A stretch of 64,000 nucleotides of DNA, taken from positions 62,001 through 126,000 of the forward strand of contig NZ_SULH01000004.1 in NCBI RefSeq assembly GCF_007115095.1, in the 5' to 3' direction. The notes beneath the pieces were generated by a model. That model saw nothing but the letters and a program-made list of their open reading frames with translations, did not search any database and was not told the DNA's origin. Made by a program: the position numbers and the translations under genes. This stretch comes from Levilactobacillus enshiensis. GTDB taxonomy: Bacteria > Bacillota > Bacilli > Lactobacillales > Lactobacillaceae. The number at the start of each line of letters is the position of its first letter. Positions within the stretch are counted from its first letter, which is position 1. Shown here piece after piece: positions 44,705 to 53,056 of the stretch.

Positions 44705-46081
44705 CTATTTAACGATTTGTAAGGTATTTAAAATCAAGTAGACATTCAGGATAATCAGAATTACCGCGATGACCCAGCCCAATACACGACTCCAAGTCCG
44801 GTTGGCGAATTCACCCATCAGCTTCTTACTACTGGTAAAGATGACCAGTGGAATCATGGCGAATGGTAACGCGATACTCAGGAAGACTTGTGAGAACGTC
44901 AGGAGGTTTTCGATTTTCGCTTCATTACCATGATAGATAATGGCGAAGATGATCACTGGCGTCACGGAGAGTAGCCGGGTAATCAACCGTTGTGCCCAAA
45001 GTGGCATCTTTAAGTTGATAAATCCTTCCATGATGATCTGTCCAGCCAGGGTCCCAGTAATGGTTGAACTCTGCCCAGATGATAAGAGGGCTAAAGCAAA
45101 CAGCATACTCAGAATTGGACTGGCAATGGCGCCAACGATTTGGCTATCGCTCAAAGCATTGAACAGGTCAACGAACCGACCCAGATCACTGTTTGTTCCG
45201 AAGAATAAGGCGGCACCCAAAATCAAGAGGAGACTGTTGACAACGAACGCCAACGTTAATTGGATATTAGAATCAATGGTTGTAAATTTAATGGCTTGGG
45301 CCACACTCTTGCGGTCCTTGCGGTCAAAACTTCGCGTCTGTGAAATTGATGACCCCAAGTACAAGTCATGGGGCATCACGGTCGCCCCAACGATTCCTAA
45401 GGACAAGTAGAGCATCCCGTGATTCGTGATGACCGTACTGGAAGGCAAGTAACCTTCGAGGACTTCATTCATGTGTGGTTGGGCCAAGATAACTTCATAT
45501 AGGAAGACGAATAAGATGACGGCCACCAACGTTGCAACGATGGCTTCAATCTTTCTAAACCCTAACTTCATCAAGACCAGCAAAACCAAGACGTCCATTG
45601 CGGTAATGATGATACCGACCAACAGTGGGAAACCAAATAACAGCTTCAAGGCAATCGCTGATCCAATAATTTCAGCGATATCGGTCGCCATAATGGCTAA
45701 TTCAGTAATAATCCATAGGACGAATCCGGTTCGTTTACCGGTATGCTCGCGAGTCAACTGAGCTAAATCTTTTCCCGTGACAATTCCGAGCCGTGCCGAC
45801 ATGGCTTGAAGTAGCATGGCGACCAAACTGGAAAGTAAGACCACGGTGAGTAACGTGTACTTGTACTGGGCACCACCGGCGATTGACGTGATCCAGTTTC
45901 CGGGGTCCATATACCCCACAGCAATCAGTGCACCAGGTCCTGTATAAGCCATCAGTGTCCGCCAGAAGCCCGCATTTTGCGGCACTTCCACCGTCCCATT
46001 GACCTCATCCAGACTCTTTTGGTTACTCCCGGTTGACTGAATCATATGGTGCTTTTTCTCGTCGGTTTCATGATTATTCAT
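44705..46081 (-). CDS. mntH: Nramp family manganese/divalent metal transporter
   Basis: This 458-residue proton-coupled importer has about eleven membrane helices. The helix 1 metal site is seen in GYMDPGNW and the helix 6 site in [12 protein letters not shown] (Asp replaces the usual Asn after Met-Pro-His). The long hydrophilic N-terminus (about 40 residues) is typical of lactobacillar MntH. GAGGG precedes ATG 46081. A strong promoter lies about 150 bases upstream, leaving a long leader. Confidence 0.95.
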   Translation of the reverse strand: MNNHETDEKKHHMIQSTGSNQKSLDEVNGTVEVPQNAGFWRTLMAYTGPGALIAVGYMDPGNWITSIAGGAQYKYTLLTVVLLSSLVAMLLQAMSARLGIVTGKDLAQLTREHTGKRTGFVLWIITELAIMATDIAEIIGSAIALKLLFGFPLLVGIIITAMDVLVLLVLMKLGFRKIEAIVATLVAVILFVFLYEVILAQPHMNEVLEGYLPSSTVITNHGMLYLSLGIVGATVMPHDLYLGSSISQTRSFDRKDRKSVAQAIKFTTIDSNIQLTLAFVVNSLLLILGAALFFGTNSDLGRFVDLFNALSDSQIVGAIASPILSMLFALALLSSGQSSTITGTLAGQIIMEGFINLKMPLWAQRLITRLLSVTPVIIFAIIYHGNEAKIENLLTFSQVFLSIALPFAMIPLVIFTSSKKLMGEFANRTWSRVLGWVIAVILIILNVYLILNTLQIVK

Positions 46082-46229
46082 AAAATCCCTCTTTTCTATT
46101 GGCTTAGAAATTCAGGTAGTCGATTGACTTCTGCCTTTCCTGGTAAACGCGAGTCAGCGTCAGCGAATGGTGCGAATAATGGCAAAACTTATCAAACTAA
46201 CTCTAATGACGCGCTTCAATTCCAAACGT

Positions 46230-46269
46230 AAGTATAGGCCATTTTGCCGTAATGTCAACCGTGTTACGG
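46230..46269 (-). promoter_or_regulatory. mntH promoter with inverted repeat over the -35 box
   Basis: On the minus strand the -35 is TTGACA (46257-46252) and the -10 is TATACT (46235-46230), with a 16-base spacer. GCCGTAA and TTACGGC (46269-46263 and 46251-46245) form a 7-bp inverted repeat that encloses the -35 box. A repressor such as an MntR-type protein could act here. The repeat does not look like the known MntR box, so the binder is open. Confidence 0.7.
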
Positions 46270-46281
46270 CTAATTTTTGGT

Positions 46282-46761
46282 GGGCCAAAAAAGTTTTTTA
46301 TATAGTGGAAGCGATAAATTTTAATTTATCACCGGGAGACGCTGGTCAACCGTTTCACTTCGTGGTGCCGTTTTCATTCCGGGTAGGAGTGCTCGTGTGA
46401 ACCTTCGTACAAAATAAGTGGGCGGTTAGGGCAACTAACTTACTGATGTTGTTACCTAATGTCTAGATTAGTTTGGACTTAATCTAAGGGTGGTCAAAAT
46501 ATTTTTTCAATTGTAATTGCGAACAGCGATACGGCTAAGCCGGAAAAAATGAGTGTCCGCTTTGGATAGAAAATGTGGATATGTTGGGTGCAATTCCTTT
46601 AAATTTGGCGAGTTTGAAGGGCATATTACGGACGGAATCTTTTAGATGATTAGTCATTATCCATGGCAAACAGTAGATAACCTAGTTTTAAAAACTAGAT
46701 GATTGCGTTATAATGATTCTTATCGTCAATAACAGATACTAGGAGAAACGAGGTAACCGCC
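46282..46761 (+). other. 480-base intergenic stretch before the degV-like gene
   Basis: No gene is supported. GATAAAT and ATTTATC form an inverted repeat at 46312-46329. The promoter of the DegV gene should lie near the right edge but is not clear. Confidence 0.35.
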
Positions 46762-47616
46762 ATGCAATCAGAAAAAATTGCCATCTTAGTGGACTCCTGT
46801 TCGGATGTCCCGGCAGCCGTGCTTGAGGCGGCTGACATGGCTTTAATGCCAATGAACGTCATCTTTCGTGATCGGGTCTACGAAGACCGCGTCACGATTA
46901 CGCCGACTGAGTTTTATCGTCGCCAAGCCACTGAAAAAGCTACCACAGCTAGCCCAACGGGGAAACGAATCGTTGAAGCGTTGGAGCGAATCCAGGCTTC
47001 CGGGTACACCCACGTCATTGCTATCTGTATTTCGGCGGCCCTTTCTGGCACCTACCAAGAAACCCAATTATTAGCCGCTGACACGCCGTTGACGGTCCAC
47101 GTGGTCAACACTTGCAGTGTGGGAATTGGCAGTGGTTTTGCGGCCATTTATGCGGCCTCACTGCGGGCAGCAGGGAAGTCCTTCGCAGATATTGTTAGTG
47201 AAGTTGAACGGGTGACTGCGCAGACCAAGGTTTTTTTCTACGTCCCTTCATTAAAGTACCTTCAAGCGGGCGGTCGAATCGGTAAAGTGGCCGGCATGGC
47301 TGGGACTTTACTGAACGTTAAGCCAATTATTTCTTGTGATCCTGAAGGTATCTACTACCCGATTGCGAAGGTTCGCGGCGAAAAACGGACGATTCATAAG
47401 TTGTTAGCACTCGTTAATGATGCCATTGGAGATGCTAAACATGTCAATGTGGCGGTCTGTGACGGCGTGGCACCGGAGTTGCGGGAACACGTGCTCGAAC
47501 AGTTAAAAGCAACTCACCCACAGGTTGAAAATTGGTATGCTGGCGATGTTTCACCTGCTTTAGGTGTCCACACCGGACCAGGACTGATTGGGGTTGGGGT
47601 GCAGGTGCTGGACTAA
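46762..47616 (+). CDS. DegV family fatty acid-binding protein
   Basis: This 284-residue cytoplasmic protein starts with the family segment KIAILVDSCSDVP and has the conserved SPTGKRIVEAL, ISAALSGTYQ and CSVGIGSGF regions that line the fatty-acid pocket. DegV (FakB-like) proteins bind fatty acids and present them to the kinase FakA. ATG 46762 follows AGGAG and GAGG. It is a single gene, and a minus-strand small RNA gene lies just downstream in convergent orientation. Confidence 0.92.
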   Translation: MQSEKIAILVDSCSDVPAAVLEAADMALMPMNVIFRDRVYEDRVTITPTEFYRRQATEKATTASPTGKRIVEALERIQASGYTHVIAICISAALSGTYQETQLLAADTPLTVHVVNTCSVGIGSGFAAIYAASLRAAGKSFADIVSEVERVTAQTKVFFYVPSLKYLQAGGRIGKVAGMAGTLLNVKPIISCDPEGIYYPIAKVRGEKRTIHKLLALVNDAIGDAKHVNVAVCDGVAPELREHVLEQLKATHPQVENWYAGDVSPALGVHTGPGLIGVGVQVLD

Positions 47617-47651
47617 AGGCCGAGTGATTGGCCAGCTCAGACATGAAGGAA

Positions 47652-47794
47652 AACAAAAAGCCACGATTCACATCGCGGCTTGAGGGGGGATACGAGCAGG
47701 AATAGATACTTTGGGGGAGTGCTAAGTTCTGCTCGTAGAAAGAGTAATAAGAATTTGGTACAACCGGGTTAGCAACGTCTCTGGTTACTAACTT
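47652..47794 (-). ncRNA. candidate small RNA 1 with C-rich loop (paralogue of the one at 49281)
   Basis: Downstream of a clear promoter, the minus strand carries a 5' hairpin (GTTAGTAAC/GTTGCTAAC) and a central stem TACGAGCAG/CTGCTCGTA whose loop exposes GCACTCCCCCAAA. A second C-run (ATCCCCCCTC) follows, then an intrinsic terminator AAGCCGCGAT/ATCGTGGCTTTTT. There is no start codon with a ribosome binding site. The same order, promoter spacing and loop motif recur at 49281-49463. Firmicute sRNAs such as RsaE and LhrC use C-rich loops to pair with Shine-Dalgarno regions, so a similar action is inferred. Confidence 0.7.
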
Positions 47795-47800
47795 GATTGT

Positions 47801-47829
47801 AGTGTAACGCCTGATGCGATTAGGTGCAA
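47801..47829 (-). promoter_or_regulatory. promoter of candidate small RNA 1
   Basis: -35 TTGCAC (47829-47824), 17-base spacer, -10 TACACT (47806-47801), both on the minus strand. Confidence 0.7.
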
Positions 47830-47985
47830 TTGATTGGTTTCATAAATTTACTAATAACGGCGAAACCCCTTGATAGTCTACTAAATTAACTCATTTTACG
47901 AACTAAAAGTAATCGGCTACCAGTCAGGTAAGCTTTAAAATTCGCCAACTCTGTAAGTCGTTAAAAGCGTGATAGAATACGATTT

Positions 47986-48018
47986 GACGTCACTGTAGGG
48001 GATACGGTGGCGTCTTTT
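47986..48018 (+). terminator. orphan intrinsic terminator
   Basis: GACGTCACTGT pairs with ACGGTGGCGTC and is followed by T5. No plus-strand gene precedes it after the DegV gene, which ended 370 bases earlier. Confidence 0.75.
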
Positions 48019-48034
48019 TAGTTGAACAAAATGA

Positions 48035-48062
48035 CTGACAACTCATTTTTAAATCGTATAAT
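48035..48062 (+). promoter_or_regulatory. promoter 400 bases upstream of the DedA gene
   Basis: -35 CTGACA (48035-48040), 16-base spacer, -10 TATAAT (48057-48062). The transcript would have a leader of about 400 bases before DedA, with no supported gene in it; a tiny AAGGAG-GTG-stop sequence occurs near 48066-48080. Confidence 0.55.
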
Positions 48063-48472
48063 AGAAGGAGAAACAGTGTAGGGACGGCTATTGACGACAC
48101 TTTCTGGATAATGACGGGCGGTGAGCGTAATGCCGATACTTTTGGGGTAATGGCTGAGCAAGTTTGCGACCGAATATCTCACGAAAGTAGACTTTGGTGG
48201 TGAACTGATGGTCGGTGAAAAATAGCAGAGTTACCTAAAACGATGGTGGGTGATGATTAAAATTGGGATTAAAGGCCGCTGATTAATCGTCAAAAACTAG
48301 TGTGATTACCCGTTAATTATTCATACTGATTCCACTATAAAAGCTAGTCATCATGGGCGATTTGCCGTCATGAATTAAGTGAAATGAAGTGGGAAATTAT
48401 CGTATTCTCATCAAATTTCAGGCGTAATGCCAATTCAAATTTAGAAAAAAATACCGTGGAGGAATAATTAGT

Positions 48473-49108
48473 GTGACTTTATTCGTAATGATTTGGAATA
48501 TTATTTGGCACCCGTTAGCAGTATTAGTACCGCTGACGAATCAATTGGGGACAGGCATCTATCCGCTCCTTTTTGCCTTGATTTTCCTGGAATCGGGGAT
48601 GCTGATCTTCTCCTTTATCCCGGGGCAATCGCTGCTATTTATGGTGGGATCAATTGCGGCGAACCCGCACTCACAGCTGAACATCTGGCTACTCGTTTTG
48701 ATGTTTACGTTGGCGGCTACTGTGGGTTCAGCGGTCAAGTACCTGACCACGTTGCGGTGGGGAAAGCATCAAGAGCGCTTGATTCGAAAACTGCCGGATG
48801 ACAAAGTTGCTAAGGCGACGGCAGTGTTTAACCGAAATCAAGACCAAACCCTGTTGATTGGCCGGTTTATCCCATTTGTGGGGCTTTTCTTACCGATTAT
48901 TGCGGGGACGACCGACATGAATTGGCGACAGTTTCGCTACTATAATTTTCTGGGTAGCTTGATCTGGGTTAGCAGTTGCTGTGCCGTAGGCTATTTCTTT
49001 GGAAATACCCCCTTTATCCGTAGCAATTTCACCTGGTTATTCTTAGTTCTCTTGGCCGTTCCATTCTTGTTTGGCCAGGTACGCCATGCGATTCAGCGGC
49101 GCGGTTAG
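48473..49108 (+). CDS. DedA family membrane protein
   Basis: This 211-residue protein has about five to six hydrophobic segments with the family patterns PGQSLLFMVGSIAA and GRFIPFVGLFLPIIAG. DedA proteins are thought to move lipids such as undecaprenyl phosphate or phospholipids across the membrane and support envelope homeostasis. The GTG start at 48473 follows GGAGG at about 10 bases. The two candidate small RNA genes flank it on the opposite strand. Confidence 0.9.
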   Translation: MTLFVMIWNIIWHPLAVLVPLTNQLGTGIYPLLFALIFLESGMLIFSFIPGQSLLFMVGSIAANPHSQLNIWLLVLMFTLAATVGSAVKYLTTLRWGKHQERLIRKLPDDKVAKATAVFNRNQDQTLLIGRFIPFVGLFLPIIAGTTDMNWRQFRYYNFLGSLIWVSSCCAVGYFFGNTPFIRSNFTWLFLVLLAVPFLFGQVRHAIQRRG

Positions 49109-49116
49109 ACGTGGGA

Positions 49117-49195
49117 CTTAAACTAGGCAGCTTGGTGAAACTGGTCGGCAGATCTGGGTTGGAACAGCGCGAATGCAGATCAATCCTGGGATGAG
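49117..49195 (-). repeat. family A element, decayed remnant
   Basis: AAACTAGGCAGCTTGG, then GTCGGCAGATCTGGG and GGAACAGCGCGAA correspond, in order, to the reverse-oriented family A copies at 14808 and 60770. The match is partial and no end is preserved. Confidence 0.5.
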
Positions 49196-49231
49196 GCAGG
49201 TAGGTCAATTTTCGTTTTTTAAAAGAAAAAG

Positions 49232-49271
49232 AGCCGCTAATTTTCCCGTGAAGATGGGGATTAGCGGTTTT
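49232..49271 (+). terminator. intrinsic terminator after the DedA gene
   Basis: GCCGCTAAT with CCC pairs with GGG and ATTAGCGG, followed by TTTTG. Confidence 0.8.
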
Positions 49272-49280
49272 GTGTCTAAA

Positions 49281-49428
49281 GAAAGGGCCTCGAGTAACAT
49301 GCGGATTACTCGAGGCCTTATTTAGGAATCTGTAAATAAATCACTTGTTTTGGGGGGAGTGCATCTATAGACAGTGATTCCTATCATCTATCACAGTGCT
49401 TAAGGTCAGAACGTATCACGAACTAACT
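49281..49428 (-). ncRNA. candidate small RNA 2 with C-rich loop (paralogue of the one at 47652)
   Basis: The minus strand has a 5' hairpin GTTAG-TT-CGT/ACG-TT-CTGAC and a central stem AATCACT/AGTGATT whose loop exposes GCACTCCCCCCAAAA. It ends with a strong terminator, GGCCTCGAGTAA/TTACTCGAGGCC, and a T-rich tail. It aligns with candidate 1 in promoter, first hairpin, C-rich loop and end, although the stems have different sequences. No coding frame is supported in it. Confidence 0.72.
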
Positions 49429-49434
49429 ATGGTT

Positions 49435-49463
49435 ATCATAGCGGCTCAACAGGTCGTTCGCAA
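49435..49463 (-). promoter_or_regulatory. promoter of candidate small RNA 2
   Basis: -35 TTGCGA (49463-49458), 17-base spacer, -10 TATGAT (49440-49435). The distance from the -10 to the conserved GTTAG matches candidate 1 within one base. Confidence 0.7.
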
Positions 49464-49932
49464 GCAAACTGTGACTCTTTAAAAACATTGGGTAGAAAAA
49501 AGGAAACACCCCTTGAATGGTTAGGTTCAAACCTTATAAATGAGACTGAATGACCTGTGAACTACCAAGCCATTTCGGTGATTTATTGCTGGAAGTTTAA
49601 TGAAAACGGTACAAAAAAGGCTAAATTACAATCGGGGTATACGGGTTACGGTATGATATTAGCAGGACGATTGAATAAATCAAGTCGGCGAATCCCTTGC
49701 AATGGTAGCGTTTCATCCACCATAATAGCGCTACTTATGTCACGATAAATAAAATTAAATATTATATATTAAAATTATTATAAAACGTGCAGTTTGCACA
49801 TTAACCCGTCATTTCTCTAAAAGTGTGAGGATTTGTCCCGCTTTCCTCCCTTTTTCGAGGCGAAGTCATTTATCTTTCGCTAACTTTCTAGTAGACTACC
49901 TTTAGAATCGTTTTTCATGTAGGAGGGTAAAC
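49464..49932 (+). other. 469-base intergenic stretch before nox
   Basis: A 63-codon open frame at 49557 lacks a ribosome binding site and is not supported. The right part is AT-rich and should hold the nox promoter; no clear -35/-10 pair was identified. Confidence 0.35.
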
Positions 49933-51333
49933 ATGAAAGTCATCATTGTTGGTAGTACACATGCTGGGACAAATGCAGCTATTCAAATTTTACGGGATCA
50001 TCCGGATACAGATGTGACTATTTATGAACGCCACACCAATGTTTCTTTCTTGTCCTGTGGAATTTCTTTGTCCTTGGACGGTCAAGTTAAGCATCTCGAA
50101 GACATGTTTTATTCTTCGCCAGAACAACTGACCGATATGGGGGCCAAGATTAAGACTCGACACAATGTCTTGAAGATTGACTCAGAAAATAAGACGGTCG
50201 ATATCGTGGACATGGATACGGGTAAAATGACCACAGATACCTATGACAAATTAATCATGGCAACGGGCTCGACTGTGACGGTACCACCTATCTTTGGTAT
50301 CGATGAAGATAAAGTGATGTTGTGCAAGAACTATGACCAAGCCAAGGCCATCGATAAAGCAGCTCAAGGAAATAAACGAATTGCTATCGTGGGGGCAGGG
50401 TACATTGGCACGGAACTAGCCGAAAGCTATGCCCGGACGGGTCACGACGTTCAATTGTTCCAATCACGTGACATCATTTTGAACCACTACGTTGACCAGG
50501 GGTTGTCTGATCGAATTGTGAAGTTATTGAGCGACAATGGAGTCGACGTTCAATTGAAGCGGCGGGTCACGTCCTTCACAGGGAATGAAGACGGTGAACT
50601 GGTCATCGAAACGACGGATGGCGACTTCACAGCCGACTTGGCCATTGTTTGTACCGGATTTGTTCCGAACACCGAGCTCTTACGGGGCCAAGTTGAAATG
50701 GACCGGCACGGCGCAATCATCATTAACGATTACGTGCAAACATCCAATCCAGATATTTATGCTTGCGGGGATGCCAGTGTGGTTAATTTCAACCCAACCG
50801 GCAAACCAGCCTACACCCCATTGGCGACAAACGCGGTGCGTCAAGGGATGTTAGCCGGTATCAATATCTTTGGGAACATTCAACGTTACATGGGGACACA
50901 AGCGACCTCTGCCATGCAGATCTTTGGTCACACCTTGGCGTCAACCGGATTGACCATCGATCATGCGTTGCATTCAGGCCTGGATGCTGATATGGTCACC
51001 TTTGAAGGCACTTGGCGTCCAGAATATATGCCAACCACGGATCACTTGGTCATCAACTTAGTTTATGATCGGAGTGACCGGCGGATCTTAGGTGCCCAAT
51101 TGTTAAGCAAACATGAGGTTGCCCAATCTGCAAATGCCATCTCGATTGCGATTCAAAACCGCAATACCATTGATGACTTAGCCTTCGTGGACATGCTCTT
51201 CAATCCGAACTTCGATGATCCCTTTAACTACCTGAACTTGGTCGCACAGATGGCCGTTGAAAAGGAAGTTAAGCGGGGAAATGATAAACCACGGTTAACT
51301 GCTGGAATGAAACCAGAACAGAAAGCCAACTAA
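49933..51333 (+). CDS. nox: NADH oxidase, water-forming
   Basis: This 466-residue flavoenzyme reduces oxygen to water with NADH and so regenerates NAD+ in aerated cells. It has the redox-active Cys42 in FLSCGISL, the NADH-binding motif IVGAGYIGTELAE (about 155-167), and the FAD segment YACGDAS. The segment after FAD and the C-terminal dimerisation domain fit the Nox2/CoA-disulfide reductase family. AGGAGGG precedes ATG 49933. Confidence 0.95.
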   Translation: MKVIIVGSTHAGTNAAIQILRDHPDTDVTIYERHTNVSFLSCGISLSLDGQVKHLEDMFYSSPEQLTDMGAKIKTRHNVLKIDSENKTVDIVDMDTGKMTTDTYDKLIMATGSTVTVPPIFGIDEDKVMLCKNYDQAKAIDKAAQGNKRIAIVGAGYIGTELAESYARTGHDVQLFQSRDIILNHYVDQGLSDRIVKLLSDNGVDVQLKRRVTSFTGNEDGELVIETTDGDFTADLAIVCTGFVPNTELLRGQVEMDRHGAIIINDYVQTSNPDIYACGDASVVNFNPTGKPAYTPLATNAVRQGMLAGINIFGNIQRYMGTQATSAMQIFGHTLASTGLTIDHALHSGLDADMVTFEGTWRPEYMPTTDHLVINLVYDRSDRRILGAQLLSKHEVAQSANAISIAIQNRNTIDDLAFVDMLFNPNFDDPFNYLNLVAQMAVEKEVKRGNDKPRLTAGMKPEQKAN

Positions 51334-51349
51334 ATCTAACTGTAGTCAT

Positions 51350-51388
51350 GGCGGTCGTTTACCCAAGTCGGGAAGCGGCCGTTTTTTT
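51350..51388 (+). terminator. intrinsic terminator of nox
   Basis: GGCGGTCGTTT pairs imperfectly with AAGCGGCCGT and is followed by T7. Confidence 0.8.
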
Positions 51389-51565
51389 GGTACGCACTGG
51401 GGAAAGGTGGTTCAAAAAGGTGGCGTAAGCAAAAACCTAGCCAAAAGATGCCCCTGGGGGTATACTAATTAGTGCATTAGGACTACCAGCAATAATCAAG
51501 ACTAAGTCCCGATGAAATTAGAGCTGCTATTAGCGTTACGACAATGACGTAGGAGGAATTTTAAC

Positions 51566-51892
51566 ATGCAGGCAATTACGAGTAAGGAATTTGAACATAT
51601 TGGCGATGACACCGCCGTCACAGTGGTTGATTTTTGGGCGGACTGGTGTGGTCCTTGTAAGATGCAAACGCCAGTACTGGAGGCTTTAGACCAGGAATAT
51701 GGTGATCAAGTGAAGTTTGCTTCTCTCGACGTCGACCAGAATCAAGAGTTAGCCCAGTCTTTGGGAATTATGAGTATTCCATCCATGGTGGTGTTCAAGA
51801 ACGGTATGCCAACGGAAAAAGTCGTGGGCTTCCATCCTAAGGCCGCTCTCAAGAAGTATCTCGATGAGAAGTTGGGTGAGGTGACTGCCTAA
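51566..51892 (+). CDS. trxA: thioredoxin
   Basis: This 108-residue protein disulfide reductase has the active site WCGPC with Cys28 and Cys31, the cis-proline region MSIPSMVVFKNG, and the usual fold order. AGGAGG fits ATG 51566. Its stop overlaps the start of the CsoR-family gene by one base, so the two are translationally coupled. That links the thioredoxin to a thiol- or metal-responsive repressor. Confidence 0.95.
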   Translation: MQAITSKEFEHIGDDTAVTVVDFWADWCGPCKMQTPVLEALDQEYGDQVKFASLDVDQNQELAQSLGIMSIPSMVVFKNGMPTEKVVGFHPKAALKKYLDEKLGEVTA

Positions 51893-52155
51893 TGGTACAA
51901 ACGACAGCCAGTCAATTAAAGAACCGGCTGCGACGGGCTGACGGGCAACTGCAAGGTATCTTAAAAATGGTCGATGAAGGGCGTGACTGCCAGGATATCT
52001 TAACGCAGCTAGCAGCCGTTCGTTCAGGTGTTGAGCGCATGATGGGCGTGGTGGTTGCGGAAAACGTCAAGCAGTGCGTGGCACAAGATCAATTGAGTGA
52101 TGACCAGCAGGCTGAGCTGCAGGCTGCTTTGGATCTCGTCGTGAAAACACATTGA
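51892..52155 (+). CDS. CsoR/FrmR family repressor, possibly persulfide-sensing
   Basis: This 87-residue helical regulator (DUF156) has the family segment LKNRLRRADGQLQGILKMVDEGRDCQDILTQ and the second cysteine in NVKQCV. The two conserved cysteines are present, but the His that binds copper in CsoR is replaced by Asn. Loss of that His is reported for the CstR persulfide-sensing branch, so I favour a sulfur or redox signal over copper. The one-base overlap with trxA supports a thiol stress role. Confidence 0.85.
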   Translation: MVQTTASQLKNRLRRADGQLQGILKMVDEGRDCQDILTQLAAVRSGVERMMGVVVAENVKQCVAQDQLSDDQQAELQAALDLVVKTH

Positions 52156-52165
52156 TTAGCAGGGG

Positions 52166-52191
52166 GACTGTCCTAGTGGCAGTCTTTTTTT
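52166..52191 (+). terminator. intrinsic terminator of the trxA-csoR pair
   Basis: GACTG pairs with CAGTC and is followed by T7. A TATAAT (52194-52199) for the next operon abuts it. Confidence 0.75.
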
Positions 52192-52229
52192 GCTATAATG
52201 AGAAGATGCTTTTCGAGGAGGACTTGGTT

Positions 52230-52622
52230 GTGGCAAATAAGCTATCAATTTTGATTTTCGCATTTATCGGTGGAAGCGGTCGGTACTGGATCGGCCAATC
52301 CCTGCCAGCAACGATGGGATTTCCCTGGGCAACGGTCATCGTGAACCTGCTCGGGTGTTTTGCGTTAGCCTGGCTGTCGCATGCCAAACGGCTCACGGCT
52401 CATTGGCCTAGTGCGGTAACCGTGGGGATGGGAATAGGTGGCATTGGAGCATTCACGACATTTTCGACCTTTAGTGTGGAGACAGTACGGATGATGACGC
52501 AACAGCAGTGGGGGGCGGTTGGTAGTTATTTAGCCGTGACCCTGATCGGTGGCATCCTGTGTAGTGCCTTGGGTGTCTGGAGCGCGCGGAAATGGGCGAC
52601 CTTCCCGGTGATTGAGAAATGA
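52230..52622 (+). CDS. crcB1: fluoride channel CrcB/FluC, first subunit gene
   Basis: This 130-residue protein has four membrane helices. The FluC hallmarks are Asn in VNLLGCFALAWL and the fluoride track GIGAFTTFSTFSVE. GTG 52230 is 8 bases from GGAGG; in-frame TTG 52224 and ATG 52206 are less likely. It exports fluoride as an antiparallel dimer. The second crcB gene overlaps it by 4 bases. No fluoride riboswitch pattern is seen upstream. Confidence 0.92.
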   Translation: MANKLSILIFAFIGGSGRYWIGQSLPATMGFPWATVIVNLLGCFALAWLSHAKRLTAHWPSAVTVGMGIGGIGAFTTFSTFSVETVRMMTQQQWGAVGSYLAVTLIGGILCSALGVWSARKWATFPVIEK

Positions 52623-52987
52623 TGGCGGGACTAGCGGGTGTTGGTGCAGCGCTGGGTGCCCTGGGACGATATGTAAGCAGTCAGCTTGTAACAAAACTGC
52701 TGGGAACGCGCTGGCCGGTAGCCACGTTACTGATAAACTGGCTAGGATCCCTGTTATTGGGCATGCTGACTGGTTGGCAGGTAGCGCATGCGATGATGGT
52801 CTTATTGGGGACGGGCGTTCTGGGTGGGTTTACCACTTATTCGACCTTTAGCCACGAAGTCGTTATGTTAACCGACCAGCGACGGTGGGGAATGGCGTTA
52901 AGCTATCTATTGGTGAGCGTCATTGGTGGGCTGGTATTGGCTGGTCTAGGCGTTTATTTAGGGATGAGATTCAGCACGGGGCGATAA
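52619..52987 (+). CDS. crcB2: fluoride channel CrcB/FluC, second subunit gene
   Basis: This 122-residue four-helix protein carries the same signatures (INWLGSLLLG and LGGFTTYSTFSHE). It starts at ATG 52619, overlapping the stop of the first gene, so translation is coupled. Paired crcB genes in Firmicutes are thought to encode oppositely oriented subunits of a heterodimer. Confidence 0.92.
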   Translation: MMAGLAGVGAALGALGRYVSSQLVTKLLGTRWPVATLLINWLGSLLLGMLTGWQVAHAMMVLLGTGVLGGFTTYSTFSHEVVMLTDQRRWGMALSYLLVSVIGGLVLAGLGVYLGMRFSTGR

Positions 52988-53056
52988 ATCAGTGGTGTTT
53001 TGTGGCTAAGTTCCCTATCATAGAAATAATAAGAAATTACGAAGGGAGTGGCGGCT

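Noticed and set aside
46082-46229. yybP-ykoY manganese riboswitch in the mntH leader
   Set aside because: The leader is long enough, but I could not find the conserved paired segments, so only a protein operator is proposed.
49557-49748. 63-codon open frame upstream of nox
   Set aside because: It has no Shine-Dalgarno sequence and an atypical composition, and it lies in a promoter region.
52142-52229. Fluoride riboswitch expected before the crcB pair
   Set aside because: The stretch is too short, is filled by a terminator and a -10 box, and shows none of the conserved riboswitch segments.
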